Source of the DNA: an uncultured Collinsella sp.
Lineage (GTDB): Bacteria; Actinomycetota; Coriobacteriia; Coriobacteriales; Coriobacteriaceae
Assembly (NCBI GenBank): GCA_902491135.1
Contig: CABUGR010000021.1
Span: 1 to 10,196, forward strand
Length of the DNA stretch: 10,196 bases
Reading direction: 5' to 3'
Shown here in pieces: positions 6,869 to 10,196 of this stretch. The notes below the pieces were generated by a model. The model had not been told where the DNA came from and did no database searches. It saw only the letters and a program-made list of their open reading frames with translations. Within the stretch, counting starts at the first letter, position 1; each line of letters opens with the position of its first letter. A program made the translations under genes and the position numbers.

Positions 6869-8329
6869 TTAGCGCACCTGAGCGACGTAAGCGACGTTGG
6901 TCGAGGAGACCTTGTCCTCGAGCTGGACGCTCATGCGGGGATCGCCAGCGGTGGCGACGGTCAGGTCGCCGGCCTCGACGTAGCCGAGCTCCTTAGCGGT
7001 CTCGATCGCCTTGACGATCGTGCCGTTGACGGTGCCCTGGGTAATCTCGGCCTGGTGCGGGATAACGCCCCAGTACATGATCATCTGCTGGACGGCCCAC
7101 TCGTGGCGGGAGAACGCGCAGATCGGCATGTTGGGACGGAAGTGCGAGATCAGGCGAGCAGTACGGCCGGTGGTCGTCGGCACGGTGATGCACTTGGCGC
7201 CAACGGTGGTGGCCATGTTCACAGCGGACATACCCACAACGTTGTTGACAACGCGGGTGCCGTGAGCGTCAGCCGGAACCTCGAGCGGAGCGTGAGCCGG
7301 GAGGTACTTCTCGGTCTCGAGAGCAATGCTGGCCTGCATCTTGACGGCCTCGACCGGGTACTTACCGGCAGCGGACTCGCCGGACAGCATAACGGCGTCG
7401 GTGCCGTCGTAAATGGCGTTAGCAACGTCGGCAACCTCGGCGCGCGTCGGGCGCGGGTTCTGCTGCATGGAGTCGAGCATCTGCGTAGCGGTGATAACGG
7501 GCTTGTAGGCCGCGTTGCACTTGGCGATGATCTCCTTCTGGATGTGCGGAACGAGCTCGGGCTTGATCTCGATGCCCAGGTCGCCACGGGCGACCATGAT
7601 GCCGTCGGAAGCCTCGAGGATCTCGTCGAAGTTCTCGACGCCCAGGGCGCACTCGATCTTCGGGAAGATCGTCACGTGCTCGCCGCCGTTCTCGCGGCAA
7701 AGCTCGCGGATGCCGCGGACGGACTCGCCGTCGCGGATGAAGGAAGCGGCGATGTAGTCGATGTTCTCGGTCAGGCCAAAGAGGATGTCCTGACGATCGC
7801 GCTCGGTGATGGCGGGCAGCGAGATGTTGACGTTGGGCATGTTGACGCCCTTGCGCTCGCCGATCAGGCCGTCGTTCTTAACGACGCAGGTCATGTCCTG
7901 GCCGTCGACGGACTCGACCTCGAGGGCAACCAGGCCGTCATCGATCAGGATGAGGGAGCCCTTCTCGACCTCGGAGGGCAGAGCCAGGTAGTCGAGGGAG
8001 ATGTGCTCAGAGGTGCCGTGGAAATCCTCGGTCGTGGGCTGAGCGGTGACGACGATCTTATCGCCGGTCTTGACGGCAACCTTCTTGCCATCGACCAGAA
8101 GGCCGGTGCGGACCTCGGGGCCCTTGGTGTCGAGCAGGATGCCGACGGGCAGACCGAGCTCCTTGGAAATACGACGGACGCGCTCGATGCGACCGTGGTG
8201 CTCGTCGTAGGATCCGTGCGAGAAGTTAAAACGGGCGACGTTCATGCCCGCCTTGATCATCTCGCGGATGGTCTCGTCGCTATCGCAGGCGGGACCCATG
8301 GTGCATACAATCTTGGTGCGCTTGTACAT
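6869..8329 (-). CDS. pyk: Pyruvate kinase
   Basis: A 486-aa cytoplasmic glycolytic enzyme that converts phosphoenolpyruvate and ADP to pyruvate and ATP. The N-terminal MYKRTKIVCTMGPA and NVARFNFSHGS (R33) are typical. The small B domain spans about residues 71-168. The catalytic signature IFPKIECALGVENFDEILEASDGIMVARGDLG (residues 221-252) carries K224, E226 and D250. ITATQMLDSM includes T282, and PRPTRAEVADVANAIYDGTDAVMLSGESAAGKYP follows. The C-terminal allosteric domain ends at 486, with no extra PEP-utiliser domain as in Bacillus. GTSEHISL keeps the Glu (E108) that marks K+-dependent enzymes, an inference from family alignments. The start is set by GGAGG (8335-8339), 5 nt before ATG. It is monocistronic, with its own terminator and a promoter in the divergent region. 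Confidence 0.98.
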   Translation of the reverse strand: MYKRTKIVCTMGPACDSDETIREMIKAGMNVARFNFSHGSYDEHHGRIERVRRISKELGLPVGILLDTKGPEVRTGLLVDGKKVAVKTGDKIVVTAQPTTEDFHGTSEHISLDYLALPSEVEKGSLILIDDGLVALEVESVDGQDMTCVVKNDGLIGERKGVNMPNVNISLPAITERDRQDILFGLTENIDYIAASFIRDGESVRGIRELCRENGGEHVTIFPKIECALGVENFDEILEASDGIMVARGDLGIEIKPELVPHIQKEIIAKCNAAYKPVITATQMLDSMQQNPRPTRAEVADVANAIYDGTDAVMLSGESAAGKYPVEAVKMQASIALETEKYLPAHAPLEVPADAHGTRVVNNVVGMSAVNMATTVGAKCITVPTTTGRTARLISHFRPNMPICAFSRHEWAVQQMIMYWGVIPHQAEITQGTVNGTIVKAIETAKELGYVEAGDLTVATAGDPRMSVQLEDKVSSTNVAYVAQVR

Positions 8330-8392
8330 TCAGACCTCCATCTGACATCGTCTTGCGCTGATAGATAAACCTTAAGAAATAAAACTGAGATG

Positions 8393-8423
8393 ATTATAAC
8401 GAAATGCCGACCGAATACCTCAA
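8393..8423 (-). promoter_or_regulatory. Candidate pyk promoter
   Basis: On the minus strand a perfect TATAAT lies at 8398-8393. TTGAGG at 8423-8418 is the best -35, but the 19-bp spacer is longer than ideal. Transcription would start near 8386, giving a leader of about 55 nt before the pyk start. Confidence 0.55.
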
Positions 8424-8623
8424 AAAATCGACCGTATGCCGAATTAGAAGTTCATTTTTTGCGGTAAAAACGGTATATGAAAAATCTTTACCAACCGTTC
8501 TGACCGCTGCTATCTGGGCGATATTTCAGTTTGATGATGCACCGAAGAAAAAACGTTTTATCAATGTTGAGCATCACACGGTCTGCATCGTTGCACTCGA
8601 GCCGTGTTTCCAATTGGAATGTT
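8424..8623. other. Intergenic stretch between divergent pyk and ATPase promoters
   Basis: This part is AT-richer than the genes and I see no credible gene in it. An open frame at 8404-8631 (75 codons) has no ribosome site and no recognisable domain. A 10-bp palindrome AAAACGTTTT lies at 8550-8559, of unknown meaning. Confidence 0.5.
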
Positions 8624-8653
8624 TTGGCTAGACGCGCCGCTTTGGGGTACCAT
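8624..8653 (+). promoter_or_regulatory. Candidate promoter of the P-type ATPase gene
   Basis: TTGGCT (8624-8629) and TACCAT (8648-8653) are 18 bp apart. The predicted start, about 8660, falls at the foot of the structured leader's first hairpin, which supports the placement. TGGGG/CCCCA (8643-8647 and 8656-8660) also form a small inverted repeat around the -10, possibly a protein site. Confidence 0.45.
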
Positions 8654-8660
8654 AGCCCCA

Positions 8661-8771
8661 CTATCAACTGCCGCTCAGCACGGCAGCCTTGATGAGCCCT
8701 TGCCCTTCTCCTGGGAATTATGATCGGGCATCAATCTGCTGAGTGGCCCGAATCCCAGGAGGGGACTCTAT
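8661..8771 (+). promoter_or_regulatory. Structured 5' leader with Shine-Dalgarno hairpin and kissing loops (candidate cis-regulatory RNA)
   Basis: Hairpin A: ATCAA+CTGCCG (8663-8673) pairs with CGGCAG (8681-8686), a CC bulge, then TTGAT (8689-8693); its loop is CTCAGCA (8674-8680). Hairpin B: CTCCTGGGA (8708-8716) pairs exactly with TCCCAGGAG (8753-8761), and inside it TCGGGC (8724-8729) pairs with GCCCGA (8746-8751). Hairpin B's 3' strand contains most of the ribosome site AGGAGG (8757-8762), which is 9 nt before the ATPase ATG. Loop A is the exact complement of TGCTGAG (8737-8743) in loop B. The fold suggests translational control of the ion pump. I see no yybP-ykoY (GGGGAGTAG) core and no known riboswitch class that fits. 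The ligand is unknown. Confidence 0.6.
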
Positions 8772-10196
8772 ATGCAAAAGGAATACCTGTCCGCCGCGGC
8801 GGAGGTACTCAGCGACCAAGGTGTCGATGAGAACCTCGGCCTGAGCAACGACGAGGCGTCGTCGCGCCTCGCCAAGACAGGCCCTAACAAGCTCGAGGAA
8901 GCCGAGAAGACGCCGTTGTGGAAGCGCTTCTTTGAGCAGATGGCCGATCCCATGGTCATCATGCTGATCGTTGCCGCCGTCATCAGTGCACTCACGGGCA
9001 TGGTCAAGGGCGAGGCGGACTTTGCCGACGTTGCCATCATCATGTTCGTCGTTATCGTCAACTCGGTGCTGGGCGTGGTCCAGGAAGCTAAAAGCGAGGA
9101 GGCTCTCGAGGCCCTGCAGGAGATGAGCGCGGCGCAGTCCAAGGTGCTGCGCGACGGCAAGCTCGTGCACCTGCCGAGCGCCGAGCTCGTGCCCGGTGAC
9201 GTGATCATGCTCGAGGCGGGCGACTCCGTCCCGGCCGACTGCCGCGTGCTCGAGAGCGCCACGATGAAGATCGAAGAGGCCGCCCTTACCGGCGAGTCCG
9301 TGCCCGTCGAGAAGCATGCCAACGTGATCGAGCTCGCCACCGGCACCGATGACGTGCCGCTCGGCGACCGCAAGAACATGTGCTACATGGGCTCCACCGT
9401 GGTGTACGGCCGTGGCCGCGCCGTCGTAGTCGGTACCGGCATGGATACCGAGATGGGCAAGATCGCCGGTGCCCTGGCTGAGGCCAAGGAAGAGCTCACG
9501 CCGCTGCAGGTGAAGCTCGCCGAGCTCAGCCGCATCCTCACCATCATGGTCATCGTCATCTGCGTCGTGATCTTTGGTGTCGATATCATCCGCCACGGCG
9601 TGGGCAACGTTCTTACCGACCCGACCGCCCTGCTCGACACCTTTATGGTCGCTGTCTCGCTTGCCGTCGCCGCCATCCCCGAGGGCCTGGTCGCCGTCGT
9701 GACCATCGTGCTGTCGCTTGGCGTGACCAAGATGGCCAAGCGTCAGGCAATCATCCGCAAGCTCTCTGCCGTCGAGACCCTTGGCTGCACGCAGACCATC
9801 TGCTCCGACAAGACCGGTACCCTCACCCAGAACAAGATGACCGTCGTCAAGCACGAACTCGCCGCGCCTAAGGAGAAGTTCCTGGCCGGTATGGCGCTGT
9901 GCTCCGATGCCCAGTGGGACGAGGACTTGGGCGAGGCCGTGGGCGAGCCGACTGAGTGCGCGCTCGTCAACGACGCCGGCAAGGCGGGCCTCACTGGCCT
10001 GACTGCCGAGCACCCGCGCGTGGGCGAGGCCCCGTTCGACTCGGGCCGCAAGATGATGTCCGTGGTTGTCGAGACCCTGGACGGCGAGTATGAGCAGTAC
10101 ACCAAGGGCGCGCCCGACGTGGTGATCGGCCTGTGCACCCATATCTACGAGGGCGATAAGGTTGTCCCCCTGACCGAAGAGCGTCGCGCCGAGCTC
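8772..10196 (+). CDS. P2-type cation-transporting ATPase (Ca2+-ATPase-like), 3' end outside window
   Basis: The first 475 residues of a membrane ion pump; the family is usually near 900 aa, so the gene continues past the right edge. Residues 1-50 match the N-terminal cation-ATPase domain (GLSNDEASSRLAKTGPNKL). Membrane helices M1-M2 lie near 57-105, with the FFEQMADPMVIML motif. The actuator domain carries TGES (173-176). M3-M4 span about 253-318 and hold AAIPEGL, whose E304 corresponds to a Ca2+-binding Glu of SERCA. The phosphorylation site is SDKTGTLTQNKMT with D346, and the ATP-binding domain shows KGAPD (445-449). This pattern is P2 (Ca2+, possibly Mn2+ or Na+/K+), not a CPx heavy-metal pump, since no CPC motif or N-terminal metal domain exists. 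ATG 8772 has AGGAGG (8757-8762) upstream. It is divergent from pyk. Confidence 0.94.
   Translation, partial: MQKEYLSAAAEVLSDQGVDENLGLSNDEASSRLAKTGPNKLEEAEKTPLWKRFFEQMADPMVIMLIVAAVISALTGMVKGEADFADVAIIMFVVIVNSVLGVVQEAKSEEALEALQEMSAAQSKVLRDGKLVHLPSAELVPGDVIMLEAGDSVPADCRVLESATMKIEEAALTGESVPVEKHANVIELATGTDDVPLGDRKNMCYMGSTVVYGRGRAVVVGTGMDTEMGKIAGALAEAKEELTPLQVKLAELSRILTIMVIVICVVIFGVDIIRHGVGNVLTDPTALLDTFMVAVSLAVAAIPEGLVAVVTIVLSLGVTKMAKRQAIIRKLSAVETLGCTQTICSDKTGTLTQNKMTVVKHELAAPKEKFLAGMALCSDAQWDEDLGEAVGEPTECALVNDAGKAGLTGLTAEHPRVGEAPFDSGRKMMSVVVETLDGEYEQYTKGAPDVVIGLCTHIYEGDKVVPLTEERRAEL

Noticed and set aside
6770..8368. 532-codon plus-strand open frame
   Set aside because: It is the antisense shadow of pyk, produced by GC-rich codon use; the opposite strand encodes a complete, motif-perfect pyruvate kinase with ribosome site, promoter and terminator.
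8404..8631. 75-codon plus-strand open frame in the divergent gap
   Set aside because: No Shine-Dalgarno before its ATG, it starts inside the pyk promoter region, and it has no recognisable domain. A small protein cannot be fully excluded.
8643..8771. yybP-ykoY (Mn2+) or M-box riboswitch before the ATPase
   Set aside because: The position before a cation ATPase fits, but I do not find the GGGGAGTAG core or the M-box conserved segments. GGGGTACCATAG only resembles the former superficially.
8718..10142. 474-codon minus-strand open frame, rich in His/Asp/Gly
   Set aside because: Antisense shadow of the P-type ATPase, whose TGES, PEGL, DKTGT and KGAPD motifs are intact on the plus strand.
1..10196. 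CRISPR array, tRNA or rRNA genes
   Set aside because: No regularly spaced direct repeats, cloverleaf sequences or rRNA-like stretches were seen.

Overview
The window is GC-rich, densely coded bacterial DNA. Protein character and layout suggest a Coriobacteriia gut actinobacterium, most likely Collinsella or a close relative. That placement is inferred from gene style only; no rRNA or other lineage marker is present.

Layout. Positions 1-1515 are the 3' two thirds of pheT (phenylalanyl-tRNA synthetase beta chain). A 248-bp regulatory gap follows, with hairpins, a good sigma70-type promoter and a perfect GTGTTAC-N14-GTAACAC inverted repeat that matches the NikR operator type described in deltaproteobacteria. 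Next is a three-gene ECF-type nickel/cobalt importer: an S component of NikM/CbiM type with a fused NikN-like C-terminal part (1764-2849), the transmembrane coupling protein CbiQ (2827-3663) and the ATPase CbiO (3708-4478). The operator suggests that this importer carries nickel and is shut off when nickel is sufficient. A cytoplasmic zinc-dependent phospholipase C-family protein (4558-5406) lies just downstream on the same strand.

On the minus strand at 5403-6450 is a frameshifted gene resembling a PD-(D/E)xK/DUF559-like orphan family. Next to it, at 6495-6629, is a short non-coding element with 21-bp perfect terminal inverted repeats, resembling a MITE. Pyruvate kinase (pyk, 6869-8329, minus) follows, with a textbook intrinsic terminator at 6804-6840. 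A divergent 442-bp intergenic region separates pyk from a plus-strand P2-type (Ca2+-ATPase-like) cation pump that runs off the right edge (8772-10196).

The most unusual signal is the 5' leader of that ATPase (about 8661-8771). An 11-bp hairpin with a 7-nt loop is followed by a hairpin that pairs away the Shine-Dalgarno sequence. The first hairpin's whole loop (CTCAGCA) is perfectly complementary to TGCTGAG in the second hairpin's loop, which allows a 7-bp kissing interaction. A competing pairing is also available. This looks like a cis-regulatory RNA, possibly a metal- or ion-responsive riboswitch, and I cannot assign it to a known class.
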